Shown: positions 42,387 to 51,005, counted from the first letter of the stretch. The stretch is 64,000 bases of DNA from Chloroflexota bacterium (GCA_026708115.1 JAPOVL010000048.1:97172-161171); one strand, 5' to 3'. Notes: generated by a model not told the origin, from the letters alone. A program made the numbers and translations.

Positions 42387-43922
42387 ATGATGTCGAAACT
42401 TTCAGGCGATCATGTACAAGTCCTGGTTGACAGCTATGAAATCACCGGCGACAGCAACCACATCAGCATCAATGACAACCGTAATTTCCTTGACGCCACT
42501 GCCTTTGGCGACGAGGTTCATAAGTTTGTTGCCGGGCAGCGCATGATGGCGGTGCAGCACGCCGGTTTCATGAACAGTGACGAGGTGGGATCGCATCCCG
42601 CGCTGAAGGGGGTGGATGTCGATGGGCTGGTCTCGGTGTATGTGGGAGATAACGCCGAGCCGACAACAGGCGCCCCAGTTTTCAGTTTTCTGCCGCAACA
42701 GGGACGTTACGGTACCCTGCCCCAGGTCAACCGGATGATTCCCTTCCAGGCGGTCTTCGCCAATCGGGGCGACAACGGCGGCTGGGGGGTAGCTTTGACA
42801 AGCCCGATTGAACTCGTCGGCTCATTCCGGGGGAATGCGGTGGACAACGGCGTTTCTACGGATACGGGCGCCTTGGCCTGTCTGCATGTGCTTAACGCCG
42901 CGGTTAGCGATGCCTACACTATCAGCATTGAGGGTTCCAGCACCGGCGGATTCACCGGCGAAGAGAGTACTTTGGCGACCTTCACATTGAATACCCAGAC
43001 GCTGGGCTCGGAGCAGGTCAAGATCAATGGGGAGATCCCCCGCTATGTGCGCTGGAAAGCGATAATTGATGAGGCGGCGCGGGATCGTATCAAGATCGCG
43101 ATTTCGTTGACCCGACTGATGACGGGAAGTCTCGTCGGGACGGTATTGCCCGATCAGTCGCCACAGGGCTTGCTGGCGGATTTCCAATTTCAATCGGTGG
43201 ATCCAACCGGCGAAGACCCGCCCTTTCTGTTGCGGGGCGCTGGCGAGGTCACTGGCTCTCGCTGGTTGAACCTGACGAAGGCGGACAACAGCAATACGGA
43301 TATCGAATTGCAGTCGATGGCTTGGGACACCGATTCGGCGCCTTATAGCAATAACCTTCCGCGGTTTATCGGATCGCAGAAGCATGAGTGGGAACTGTTG
43401 CCTACACTCTTGTCCAACGCTTCGTTCTACATCTATCTGCCCGGAGATGATCAAATCTTTGAACTTCCCGTTTCCACCAACACCCTCTCGGATGGTTATC
43501 GTATGGCTTTTGCCTCAACGGCCCGCCCGACGAGCGTCATGGCCAATTCGTTGATCCGTGTTTTGGTGGCGAATAGCGGACAGGCAGACCGAATCAAGCG
43601 ATGGATCGCCCTCGGCAACCAGCCGCAGGTCATCGCGCCGCCCGACAAGCTGGATCCGCCGAGCTTGGAGGCTGGCAATCAGCAAGTAACCGTTTCGATC
43701 ACCGCTCCCGAACCGAGCGGATTGCCGATCACAACTTATGAACTGCGCTATCGCGAAGCGGGAACCGCTGGCAACCCAGCGCACATCGCGAACCTTAGCG
43801 GAGAGCCTTACATCGTGAGTGGCCTGTCAAATCAGATGGGCTACGAGTTCTCGGTAGCGGCTGTCAATCGGGGCGGCAGGGGAGAATGGTCGGAATATGT
43901 TACCGGCCAGCCACAGAGTTAG
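42387..43922 (+). CDS. Tail-tube-like protein with fibronectin type III domain, module 1
   Basis: The protein has 511 residues; ATG 42390 is an equally good start after AGGAGG. The N-terminal region (KLSGDHVQVLVDSYEITGDSNHISI, then FGDEVHKFVAGQRMMAVQHAGFM) resembles the tube-like gene that follows. A middle domain has LLADFQFQSVDPTGED, GSRWLNLTKAD and SFYIYLPGDDQIFELPV. The C-terminus is an FN3 domain (PSLEAGNQQVTVSITAPEPS, YELRYREAG, FSVAAVNRGGRGEWSEYV). It is probably a surface-exposed tail or tube component. The paralogue at 52114 has an extra middle-plus-FN3 unit. Confidence 0.7.
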   Translation: MMSKLSGDHVQVLVDSYEITGDSNHISINDNRNFLDATAFGDEVHKFVAGQRMMAVQHAGFMNSDEVGSHPALKGVDVDGLVSVYVGDNAEPTTGAPVFSFLPQQGRYGTLPQVNRMIPFQAVFANRGDNGGWGVALTSPIELVGSFRGNAVDNGVSTDTGALACLHVLNAAVSDAYTISIEGSSTGGFTGEESTLATFTLNTQTLGSEQVKINGEIPRYVRWKAIIDEAARDRIKIAISLTRLMTGSLVGTVLPDQSPQGLLADFQFQSVDPTGEDPPFLLRGAGEVTGSRWLNLTKADNSNTDIELQSMAWDTDSAPYSNNLPRFIGSQKHEWELLPTLLSNASFYIYLPGDDQIFELPVSTNTLSDGYRMAFASTARPTSVMANSLIRVLVANSGQADRIKRWIALGNQPQVIAPPDKLDPPSLEAGNQQVTVSITAPEPSGLPITTYELRYREAGTAGNPAHIANLSGEPYIVSGLSNQMGYEFSVAAVNRGGRGEWSEYVTGQPQS

Positions 43923-43977
43923 CATCTAGTCAGTAAGATTGAACAGAAAACCAAAACACAAAAAGGAGAAAGAAATC

Positions 43978-44415
43978 ATGGCACTATCAGGAGATCACGT
44001 CATCGTCAAGATGGACGACAGCAGCGGTACCCTGCGGGCATTCGCGGATGGGGACATCCGCAGCATCGACCTGGGGCTGACCTACGACCAGTTCGATGTC
44101 ACCGGCTTCGGCGACGAAGTGCACCAGTATATCAACGGGCAGTTGCGGGCTCCGGTGACGATTCAGGGTTATCTGACGACCACCGCAGACACCGGCACAC
44201 ACACGGTCATCCAGGGCGCCTTCGCGGCTGGCAGCCAGGTCTCGCTGGAGGTGCAAGTGGGCGACAACGCGGCGCCGACCACGAACGATCCCAAGTACAG
44301 CGGAGAGTTCCTGGTGTCGAGCTACCGTCCGCAGATCACGACCGGCGGGGCGGTGATGTTCACGGCGACCTTGCAGCCGGCGACGGGCACAGCGCCGACC
44401 TGGGGCGCGGTCTAG
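43978..44415 (+). CDS. Major tail-tube-like protein, module 1
   Basis: The protein has 145 residues from ATG 43978, after AAAAAGGAGAAAG. It has the compact tube pattern MALSGDHVIVKMDDSSGTL, LTYDQFDVTGFGDEVHQYING, then VTIQGYLTT, VSLEVQVGDN and MFTATLQPATG. It is almost identical to the gene at 54460; the clear difference is the TTADTGTH loop (TDGVSGTH in the other copy). Assignment as tube protein rests on size, beta content and position. Confidence 0.65.
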   Translation: MALSGDHVIVKMDDSSGTLRAFADGDIRSIDLGLTYDQFDVTGFGDEVHQYINGQLRAPVTIQGYLTTTADTGTHTVIQGAFAAGSQVSLEVQVGDNAAPTTNDPKYSGEFLVSSYRPQITTGGAVMFTATLQPATGTAPTWGAV

Positions 44416-44439
44416 TCGACGGTTCGACGTAAATCGGTT

Positions 44440-44510
44440 GGGGGGCGCGCAGCGGCTTGTGACAGGGCAAGCTGCGCAGCCCCCATTCACAGATCCATTT
44501 GATATTTTAG
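44440..44510 (+). ncRNA. Structured leader element F
   Basis: Copy 6 of 12. The stem is GCGCAGC/GCTGCGC plus outer GGGGG/CCCCC, unlike the GTCGTGTG stems of the array, yet the GGCTTGTGACAGGGCAA loop is kept. TTGTGA pairs with TCACAG (one wobble). It is 10 bp upstream of the toxin start. Confidence 0.8.
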
Positions 44511-44520
44511 AGAGGAAGAT

Positions 44521-46785
44521 TTGTCAGCTCCAATGTTCACACCCGGCGGAGGCGGGGGTGGCAGACCGCCAGAGCCAGAGCCAAAACCAGAGCCAGAACA
44601 ACAGCCTATGGGATGGTGGCCGTCATGGCTGCCGCTACCGAGTCCAGAGCCAGAACCAGAACCCGAGGATTCGCAGCCATCGTATGTTCCCGGCGGCGGC
44701 AGACCTGGTAATCCAGAGCGGGAGCCAGAACCTGAAGAATCGACTCAGACTTATACATCGCCGCATGAGTTCGCCGACAAGCCAATAACATCAGCACAGT
44801 ATGAGAGATATCGGGAAGAGATTCGCGAGGGCCAGCGTGACCGCGACAAAGAGCAGTCGCCGTCCCAAAACACTGAGCCACCCGGCGCGAGCGTTTTGCA
44901 GGATATCGAGTGGTCGCACGACATTGAAGCGTCTGAACCGCTTGGCCTCATGTTCGCCGGAAAAGGAACGAGAGAAATCGCTGAGGACATAGTGGTTGGG
45001 GTCTGCGAGGGCTTGTACCGAGTCAACCCGGAAGGCATAGCGGGCTACGTCAGATTCGCGACGGGCGTAGAGCCGGATGAGGAAGACTGCCGCACGCCTG
45101 AGGAGATGGCGAAGCTCTTTCGCAGCGCCGGTTTCGTTGAGTACTTTGACAGTGAAATTCGGCAGTCGCTGCGGCAGGGGCCGCGGTCATCATTTAGGAG
45201 TCCGCCGTTTGCGGGCGACTATTTTGATATGGCCTACGCGCCTCGACAAGGCATTCCTCGGCCCGAGATACTATTCGCCTACGCTACTGATGACGAATCA
45301 ACTGAAGCGGAAGATCCGATACCGGCAGAGACAGAAGATTCATTCGCCGAGTATCGTCCCGACCCGTCCAACCTCAATGAACGGACGGTGGACCACCTGA
45401 AAGAGCTATTCCCGGACGCCGACCTGAAAACGCGTGAGGAACTAAAAGCCTTTCTGCAAGGCCGCCTGGCGCATCTGGCGCCGGAGTTCGACGACCCCGA
45501 AATCGGCTGGGACGAGTTCAGCACCGACGACATGATCATCTTTTACATCTCCGCGCTGAAGCTGGCGAGGGAGATGTACATCCTTCCCACAGATCCCGCC
45601 TACATGTGGGATGAGCGCCTGGCCATCGCGAATGAACTGGGCCTTGTCGGTGGGCTGCTCGAAAAGGCGGCGTTGACGCCGCTCGAGGATCTTAACGCGA
45701 TGCTAGACGCCTATGGCTGGGAGGACAAAGCGGAGGCTATCGCCTACTTCCGCCATCGCGTCGAGGTCGTGTATGGCAAGTTGAACCGCGAGCTGCCGCC
45801 GGGTTGGGAGGCGCTGGATGACCCGGTGGTGATGGCGAATATGCTGCACGCCGGCATCGGGGAGATGAAGTCGATCCTGGCTAGGGACGACCACTTCCTG
45901 GACTTTGATGATCCGAGCGCGTCGGACTGGGGCATGATCCACAATGCGGTCGGTTTCATTGATATGGAACCGCAGACGCTGACGGGCACCCGGAATCTGG
46001 GTCCTGACCTGACGTTGCTCTTGTTTGTAGGGTCCTTGTTCTTCGAGCCCCTGGACTGGGTGATGACGGCAGCGGATGTGGCGCAGGCGCTGGAAGAAGG
46101 CGATGTTGGCGGGGCGGTGCTGAATGCCTTCCTGGGCTTGATGCCGTTTGTATCGTCAAAAGCGGATGACCTAATTCAATTCGGGGTTGATGCTGTTGGC
46201 GGAGCGGGGCGCGCTGGAGTCGACTTAGCAAAGATTGGAGGCCGTTTCGCAAGTAAGTTCAATGTCGACACGCATATAACGGCCAGGTCCATTTTTGACA
46301 CGCTCCGAGAGAATCCGGAGTATGCGGACCTTTCGGATACAGCACTGATGCGGAAGGCAAGGGGTCGAGCCAGTTCGCACAATTCAGACAGCATGAAAAA
46401 CCAGTTGAAGCAAGCTGTAGCTGAGAATCCGGAGAAATGGCAGGATCGCGTCGCCGTGGGCGAGCAGCAGCTTCATCACATTGTCCCTGCGGGTCATCGT
46501 TACGCCATAGATGCGAGGCAGCACATGGAATCGCGCGGGATATTCGTTAACTCAGCGCATAATGCCGTTGGCTTGGAAGCGAATGTCCACAACTTGACGA
46601 AACGGAAGAAATACGTGCAAACTGTAAACAGCGCGATCACGAATCTTGAAAGTCCTGAAGAAATTGCTTTGTTTCTCGATTCAGTCGCGAATGATCTGCA
46701 TAACCTCAATCAGTATGCAGCCCAGCCAGCGAATCTGGAACGTGAATTTGCAAGACTGATTGCTAATATTCAGGAGGCGTTCTAA
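44521..46785 (+). CDS. Polymorphic toxin with C-terminal AHH (HNH/Endo VII-like) nuclease domain
   Basis: The protein has 754 residues from TTG 44521, with GAGAGGAA 6 nt upstream; ATG 44533 is an alternative. The N-terminal 80 residues are rich in Pro-Glu repeats. Residues about 285-560 are shared with the protein at 57211 (TREELKAFLQGRL, TPLEDLNAMLDAYGWED, YFRHRVEVVY). They include a hydrophobic pre-toxin segment near 495-545 with the GDVGGAVLNAFLG pattern. The C-terminal domain is AHH type: QLHHIVPAGHRYAIDARQHM near residue 648, then GIFVNSAHNAVGLEA. The stop codon overlaps the immunity gene (TAATG). Confidence 0.85.
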   Translation: MSAPMFTPGGGGGGRPPEPEPKPEPEQQPMGWWPSWLPLPSPEPEPEPEDSQPSYVPGGGRPGNPEREPEPEESTQTYTSPHEFADKPITSAQYERYREEIREGQRDRDKEQSPSQNTEPPGASVLQDIEWSHDIEASEPLGLMFAGKGTREIAEDIVVGVCEGLYRVNPEGIAGYVRFATGVEPDEEDCRTPEEMAKLFRSAGFVEYFDSEIRQSLRQGPRSSFRSPPFAGDYFDMAYAPRQGIPRPEILFAYATDDESTEAEDPIPAETEDSFAEYRPDPSNLNERTVDHLKELFPDADLKTREELKAFLQGRLAHLAPEFDDPEIGWDEFSTDDMIIFYISALKLAREMYILPTDPAYMWDERLAIANELGLVGGLLEKAALTPLEDLNAMLDAYGWEDKAEAIAYFRHRVEVVYGKLNRELPPGWEALDDPVVMANMLHAGIGEMKSILARDDHFLDFDDPSASDWGMIHNAVGFIDMEPQTLTGTRNLGPDLTLLLFVGSLFFEPLDWVMTAADVAQALEEGDVGGAVLNAFLGLMPFVSSKADDLIQFGVDAVGGAGRAGVDLAKIGGRFASKFNVDTHITARSIFDTLRENPEYADLSDTALMRKARGRASSHNSDSMKNQLKQAVAENPEKWQDRVAVGEQQLHHIVPAGHRYAIDARQHMESRGIFVNSAHNAVGLEANVHNLTKRKKYVQTVNSAITNLESPEEIALFLDSVANDLHNLNQYAAQPANLEREFARLIANIQEAF

Positions 46786-47333
46786 TGACAAGTGTGTGGG
46801 CGATTATGCATAACATCGACGATTACAAGTATCTCAGCGCGTATGACGAACGGTACTGCACATTCCCGCGGAGAGACGGCACATCCGAACTTGCGACTTG
46901 GGAGCCTCAACACTTAACCTACGAGTCCTATGAAGAGGAGGATAATCATTTAGGCTTATGCAATTTTCCTGCGTGGAGCGGGCGTAGCGCATGTGACTTG
47001 AAAGCCAAGGAAATAATAGGAACGCTGACCGCGGATGACGTAGAGTTTTTACCCCTCTTCGTCCCAGAAATCAGCCATACCAGATACTTCGCGATCCACG
47101 TCCTGACAACATTGGATTGTCTGGATAACGAACGATCTGAGTTTGGCTACTTTGGCGACCTCAGGATGCGTATCGACAAGTATGAATTCAAGCCGGATTG
47201 CATTGGCGACACGCCGATATTCAAACTGCCGATTTTCAACAGGAACAGTACTTACGTCACGGATTCGTTCAAACAGCTGGTCGAAGACAATGACTTGACC
47301 GGGCTGGAATTCAGAAAAGTCTGGCAGGGATGA
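46785..47333 (+). CDS. Imm11-like (DUF1629) immunity protein 1
   Basis: The 182-residue protein is translationally coupled to the AHH toxin by a TAATG overlap. Its C-terminus TDSFKQLVEDNDLTGLEFRKVWQG matches the ending pattern of the Imm11/DUF1629 immunity family, whose members accompany AHH and related nucleases. It has an aromatic N-terminus (VWAIMHNIDDYKYL) and a central LDCLDNERSEFGYF block shared with the three paralogues downstream. It should neutralise the cognate nuclease. Four paralogues in 3.3 kb suggest defence against several toxin variants. Confidence 0.82.
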   Translation: MTSVWAIMHNIDDYKYLSAYDERYCTFPRRDGTSELATWEPQHLTYESYEEEDNHLGLCNFPAWSGRSACDLKAKEIIGTLTADDVEFLPLFVPEISHTRYFAIHVLTTLDCLDNERSEFGYFGDLRMRIDKYEFKPDCIGDTPIFKLPIFNRNSTYVTDSFKQLVEDNDLTGLEFRKVWQG

Positions 47334-47488
47334 ACATTGGTTGTTCAGAACTTGACCATACCGACAAACTTGTCCAGTTTCTCGATGAAGTAGCCAGGGA
47401 TCTGCATGACCTCAATCAGTATGCGGATAGTCCATTGCTCAACAGCAAATTTGGCGAGTTCCTAAACAAGATTGAGGAGAGAAGCTAA
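47330..47488 (+). pseudogene. 3' remnant of an AHH toxin gene
   Basis: A 52-codon frame overlaps immunity gene 1 (ATGA) and immunity gene 2 (TAATG). It reads TDKLVQFLDEVARDLHDLNQYAD and matches the last 45 residues of the AHH toxin (FLDSVANDLHNLNQYA), but the nuclease motif is missing. It is the tail of a displaced toxin that still couples translation to immunity gene 2. Confidence 0.75.
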
Positions 47489-48039
47489 TGACAACCGTGT
47501 GGAGACTAAGGCGTAATGTAACGGACTTCAACTTCTTAGTTTCACGTCCTGAGTCAATCGGTACCTTGCCTCGTAGGGATGGTACGTCCTTGATCGCGAC
47601 ATGGAAGCCCATGGAGGTGTGGTATCACCCTCTTTACTTCAAGAAGTCTAAGGGCATAGCAAACTTTCCAACGTGGTCAGCTGACACAGTATGCGACGCA
47701 GCAGCGAAGGACATCATCTATGAACTGGTCAAGGACTGTGTCGAGTTCCTGGCGCTGTCCTCTCCGAGAATCCCAGAGACCGAGTACTTTGCGCTGAACT
47801 GTGTAAAGGTGCTTGACTGTCTGGATATGGAGCGATCTGAGTTTACCCGCTTCGAGAAGACAGGTGGAATACGCGGCATCCGCAAGTATGAGTTTAAAGC
47901 AAACTGCGTTGATGGGGTACCGGTGTTCAAACTTCCGATACGCAATCGTGTCAGGACCTTTGTGACCAATGAGTTCAAACAGTTGGTCGAAGACAATAAC
48001 TTGACCGGGCTGGAGTTTCAGAAGGTCTGGGAGGGTTAA
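47488..48039 (+). CDS. Imm11-like immunity protein 2 (orphan)
   Basis: The 183-residue paralogue has VWRLRRNVTDFNFLV at the start, LDCLDMERSEFTRFEKTGG in the middle and TNEFKQLVEDNNLTGLEFQKVWEG at the end. It is closest to immunity protein 4 at 49493. Its cognate toxin is reduced to a tail remnant just upstream, so it is an orphan immunity gene of the kind kept against the ancestral or neighbouring toxin. Confidence 0.82.
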   Translation: MTTVWRLRRNVTDFNFLVSRPESIGTLPRRDGTSLIATWKPMEVWYHPLYFKKSKGIANFPTWSADTVCDAAAKDIIYELVKDCVEFLALSSPRIPETEYFALNCVKVLDCLDMERSEFTRFEKTGGIRGIRKYEFKANCVDGVPVFKLPIRNRVRTFVTNEFKQLVEDNNLTGLEFQKVWEG

Positions 48040-48190
48040 TGGACGCCGTATCCGTTGATCGAAAGACAAGCGTCTGGATTAAGTGAATTAGCACAGTGAA
48101 AGGACGTAGGGATTGGCAACGGAAGTTGCCGCGGCGTCAGATTGAAACGCGGTCTAATCAACGCACTTGAGGCGCCATCGCAAATCGGTT

Positions 48191-48260
48191 GGGGGCATGC
48201 GCAGCGGCTTGTGACAGGGTAAGCTGCGCAGCCCCCCATTCACAAATCAGATTGATGTTC
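48191..48260 (+). ncRNA. Structured leader element G
   Basis: Copy 7 of 12. The stem is GCGCAGC/GCTGCGC with outer GGGGG/CCCCC. The loop is GGCTTGTGACAGGGTAA, and TTGTGA is complementary to TCACAA at 48240. It lies 12 bp before the orphan AHH module. The upstream 48040-48190 stretch holds no gene; it contains GAATTAGCACAGTGAAAGGACG, a shortened trace of the array promoter/leader start. Confidence 0.8.
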
Positions 48261-48271
48261 AGCGAGGACCG

Positions 48272-48802
48272 ATGATGTCACCTCCATACTCTGAAATGAC
48301 ATATGACCCAGGCAGCGGAGTAAGAGCCGAGGTAATGGCTGACGCGCTTGAATACGTGCTTTGGAAAGAGACAAGAAACTGCGCGAATAGACGCAATTCG
48401 AGTAAGCTGCGCCGTCAACTCAGACGGGATGTGAAGGAAGATCGATATGCGTGGGAGTGGCGCGCACCCAAACCGGGACAACATGCTCATCATATTATCC
48501 CGTCTGGTGACGTGAATGCTGAGTTAGCTAGAAAGCACTTGGAAAGTCTCGGAATAGCAGTGAACTCGGTCTTAAATGGAGTCGGTTTGAGGAAGCGTGT
48601 TCATTACTTGACGAATACGGAGAGGTATGTGAAGGCTGTTGACACAGCTATTCGGACATTTGACAACCCGGATGATGTTGTACAGTTTCTTGATCAAGTA
48701 GCTAGAGATCTGAGTAAAATGAACCATATCGCAAGCAATGAATCTCTGCTGCGCGCAAAATTCGAAGAGTTTCTAGTTGCAATTGAAGGGCTAAGCCAAT
48801 GA
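48272..48802 (+). CDS. Stand-alone AHH nuclease module
   Basis: The 176-residue protein starts at ATG 48272 (48275 possible) after GCGAGGACCG. It is a toxin tip without the long delivery region of the full toxin. It has a short basic N-terminus (RRNSSKLRRQLRRDVKED), the complete AHH motif HAHHIIPSGDVNAELARKHL near residue 70, GIAVNSVLNGVGL, and the shared tail VQFLDQVARDLSKMN. It is followed by a coupled immunity gene (ATGA overlap). It could be a cytoplasmic or trans-loaded effector, or a recombination donor for toxin tip exchange. Confidence 0.8.
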   Translation: MMSPPYSEMTYDPGSGVRAEVMADALEYVLWKETRNCANRRNSSKLRRQLRRDVKEDRYAWEWRAPKPGQHAHHIIPSGDVNAELARKHLESLGIAVNSVLNGVGLRKRVHYLTNTERYVKAVDTAIRTFDNPDDVVQFLDQVARDLSKMNHIASNESLLRAKFEEFLVAIEGLSQ

Positions 48803-49338
48803 AAGCAGTATGGATAGTGGATTACAAGCTAGATACGTACAACAGCTTGAGCTTCCGTTTCGATGACTACACGCTTCCGAAGCGTGATGGTACACGCCAA
48901 CTGGCAAGTTGGCAGCCTCAGCAAGTTTGGTATCACCCCGCGCATTTTCGTGAGGACAGGGGCATAGCGGATTTCCCGAGATGTTCTGGTGAATTTGTGT
49001 GTAATACAGAAGTCAGGGATTTAGTCGATGAGTTACTTGCGGATTACGTGGAGTTTCTGCCCCTTACTTTCCCTGATAGCGCTGATACCGAGTATTATGC
49101 GATCAATGTCTTGTCGATATTGGACTGCCTGGACAACGAGCAATCGGAGTTTTCATACTATGGTCCGCTCAAGAAAATCAACAAGTATGCATTCAAGACC
49201 GACTGCGTTAGCGGGGTACCTATGTTCAGACTCCCGATACAGAGAAGTGTCAACCTGTTCGTCGACGATGAATTCAAGCAACTGGTCGAAGACAATAACT
49301 TGACCGGGCTGGAGTTTCGCAAGGTCTGGGAGGGATGA
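48799..49338 (+). CDS. Imm11-like immunity protein 3
   Basis: The 179-residue protein is coupled to the stand-alone AHH module. It has a divergent N-terminus (VWIVDYKLDTYNSL) and keeps LDCLDNEQSEFSYYGPLKK and DDEFKQLVEDNNLTGLEFRKVWEG. It is the probable cognate inhibitor of the upstream module. Confidence 0.82.
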   Translation: MKAVWIVDYKLDTYNSLSFRFDDYTLPKRDGTRQLASWQPQQVWYHPAHFREDRGIADFPRCSGEFVCNTEVRDLVDELLADYVEFLPLTFPDSADTEYYAINVLSILDCLDNEQSEFSYYGPLKKINKYAFKTDCVSGVPMFRLPIQRSVNLFVDDEFKQLVEDNNLTGLEFRKVWEG

Positions 49339-49493
49339 ACGTTGATTGTTCAGAACTTGACCGTACCGACAAACTTGTTGAGTTTCTCGATTCGATTGCC
49401 AGGGATCTGCATGGCCTTAATCAGTACGCGGATAGTGCATTGCTCGACAGCAAGTTTGATGAGTTCCTAAGCAAGATTGAGGAGAGAAGCTAA
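49335..49493 (+). pseudogene. 3' remnant of an AHH toxin gene
   Basis: A 52-codon frame closely matches the remnant at 47330 (TDKLVEFLDSIARDLHGLNQYAD) and sits between immunity genes 3 and 4 with the same ATGA and TAATG overlaps. The remnant-plus-immunity pair was therefore duplicated as a unit. Confidence 0.75.
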
Positions 49494-50044
49494 TGACAAT
49501 CGTGTGGAGATTAAGGAGCAATGTAACGGACTTCAATTACTTAGCTCCGCGTCCCGCGTCAATCGGCACTGTCCCACGCAGGGATGGTACATCCTTGATC
49601 GCGACATGGGAACCTAAGGAGGTTTGGTACCACCCCCTAGACTTCAAGAAGAATAAGGGCATAGCAAACTTTCCTATGTGGTCAAGTGTAATAGTATGCG
49701 ACGCAGCAGCGAAAGACATCATCTATGAATTGACCAAGGACTGTGTCGAGTTCCTGCCACTGTCCTCTCCGACAATCCCAGAGACTGAGTACTTTGCGCT
49801 GAACTGTGTAAAGGTGCTTGACTGTCTGGATATGGAACGATCTGAGTTTACCCGCTTCGAAAAAACGGGTGGTATACGCAGCATCCGCAGGTATGAGTTC
49901 AAAGCAAATTGCATTGATGGGATACCGGTGTTCAAACTTCCGATACTCAATAGCGCACGGACGTTTGTGACCAATGAGTTCAAACAGTTGGTCGAAGACA
50001 ATAACTTGACCGGGCTGGAGTTTCAGAAGGTCTGGGAGGGTTAA
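49493..50044 (+). CDS. Imm11-like immunity protein 4 (orphan)
   Basis: The 183-residue protein is very similar to immunity protein 2 over its full length (VWRLRSNVTDFNYLA start, same C-terminus). It lacks an intact toxin partner, having only the remnant upstream. The pair 47330-48039 and 49335-50044 is a segmental duplication. Confidence 0.82.
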   Translation: MTIVWRLRSNVTDFNYLAPRPASIGTVPRRDGTSLIATWEPKEVWYHPLDFKKNKGIANFPMWSSVIVCDAAAKDIIYELTKDCVEFLPLSSPTIPETEYFALNCVKVLDCLDMERSEFTRFEKTGGIRSIRRYEFKANCIDGIPVFKLPILNSARTFVTNEFKQLVEDNNLTGLEFQKVWEG

Positions 50045-50113
50045 TTGACACCAGATAATATGCCGGCGCCGACTGGGGCACGGTCCAGTCAGCGCTAAAG
50101 CGAAATTCGGTTC

Positions 50114-50186
50114 GGGGCTGCGCGGCGGCTTGTGACAGGGCAACCTGCGCAGCCTCCATTCACAAATGAGCTTGGCATTCAGCAGG
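50114..50186 (+). ncRNA. Structured leader element H
   Basis: Copy 8 of 12. The stem is GGCTGCGC/GCGCAGCC, a further sequence variant with pairing kept. The loop is GGCTTGTGACAGGGCAA, and TTGTGA is complementary to TCACAA at 50160. It is 36 bp before the frameshifted appendage gene. Confidence 0.78.
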
Positions 50187-50221
50187 ACAATTCCCGTCAA
50201 CGTAAGAAAGGAGTGCATGAA

Positions 50222-50702
50222 ATGACTTGGACGGCTCCCAAAACCGATTGGAGCAACGGGGATCTGGTGACCGCCGATGATATGAACGTGATCGGCGAAA
50301 ACCTGGCCGCAGTGAGAAATCTACAGAAGGCGTCCGGCGCAACGACAGAGGAAATCGTCAAACTGCTTGGAGACTTTGACGATGTCGATAGCGCCAATCT
50401 GAACCTGACACTGACAACAGGAGGCGCGGATGTAATGGTGTACTTTCACGGCGCGCTGAAACGAATAGGTAGCGACAATTGGACATACGCCCGGTTTGAT
50501 TTTGATGTCGACGGTATCCAAAAAGGCGGTATCAACGGAATTGCGACCTTTTATATGACCGGACACTTCTATATGGAGTGCGAATTTCACTCATCTGATT
50601 CAAGATTTAAGTCCCGGGTCCCATACATTCAAGCTCAAGTGGAAAGGAGACCGAAAAGTAAGCCTAGCGGCCGGCGCCCAATTCTGGGTGCGCGAGATTT
50701 AG
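50222..50702 (+). pseudogene. Tail-appendage gene of the MAWT family, frameshifted
   Basis: From ATG 50222 the frame reads MTWTAPKTDWSNGDLVTADDMN and follows the family to about position 50580 (YMECEF). There the family sequence (FTHLIQDLSPGSHTFKLKWK, ending AQFWVREI at 50702) continues one base further on, a +1 shift. The original frame runs on to 50932 without homology. The two frames together restore a full-length member of about 159 residues. It is a pseudogene, a sequencing error, or less likely a programmed shift. Confidence 0.7.
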
Positions 50703-50749
50703 ATTTTACTTTCGCAGGCAATTACGAAAAGCATAAAAGGAGAAATGAT

Positions 50750-50932
50750 ATGCCCGATGAACTGCGAGACGATCGCGATAAGCAACACTCGCTTACTTTG
50801 AAGTGGCTTGCGGTCTGTAGCATGGTGTACATGCGGTGCCGTCGAGCGCTGACGTTAATTGTCGACAGGGCAAGACGTCTTGCACGGAAGATATCGAGAA
50901 TGTGGGGACATGATCGTTCGGAAAAGGTATGA
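50750..50932 (+). CDS. Short diverged copy of the MRN/DYRDYQK gene start
   Basis: After AAAGGAGAAATGAT a 60-residue frame begins MPDELRDDRDKQHSL, like the 127-aa protein start (MPNDMRDYRDYQK), then continues as an unrelated basic, Arg-rich sequence. It stops inside the next promoter block. It may be only a remnant. The ribosome-binding site is intact. Confidence 0.35.
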   Translation: MPDELRDDRDKQHSLTLKWLAVCSMVYMRCRRALTLIVDRARRLARKISRMWGHDRSEKV

Positions 50933-51005
50933 AGCATACGAATTCTGTTCGATCTTGGAAAACGCGACCATTTGATCGCAACTGACCGAACAAATGTGCT
51001 ATTAT
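50927..51005 (+). promoter_or_regulatory. Island promoter 6 with two dyads
   Basis: A perfect GTATGAAGCATAC (50927-50939), the dyad GCGACCATTTGATCGC (50964-50979) and TGCTATTAT (50998-51005) are spaced as in promoters 1-5 although it lies 10 kb away. It drives the second module. Confidence 0.6.
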
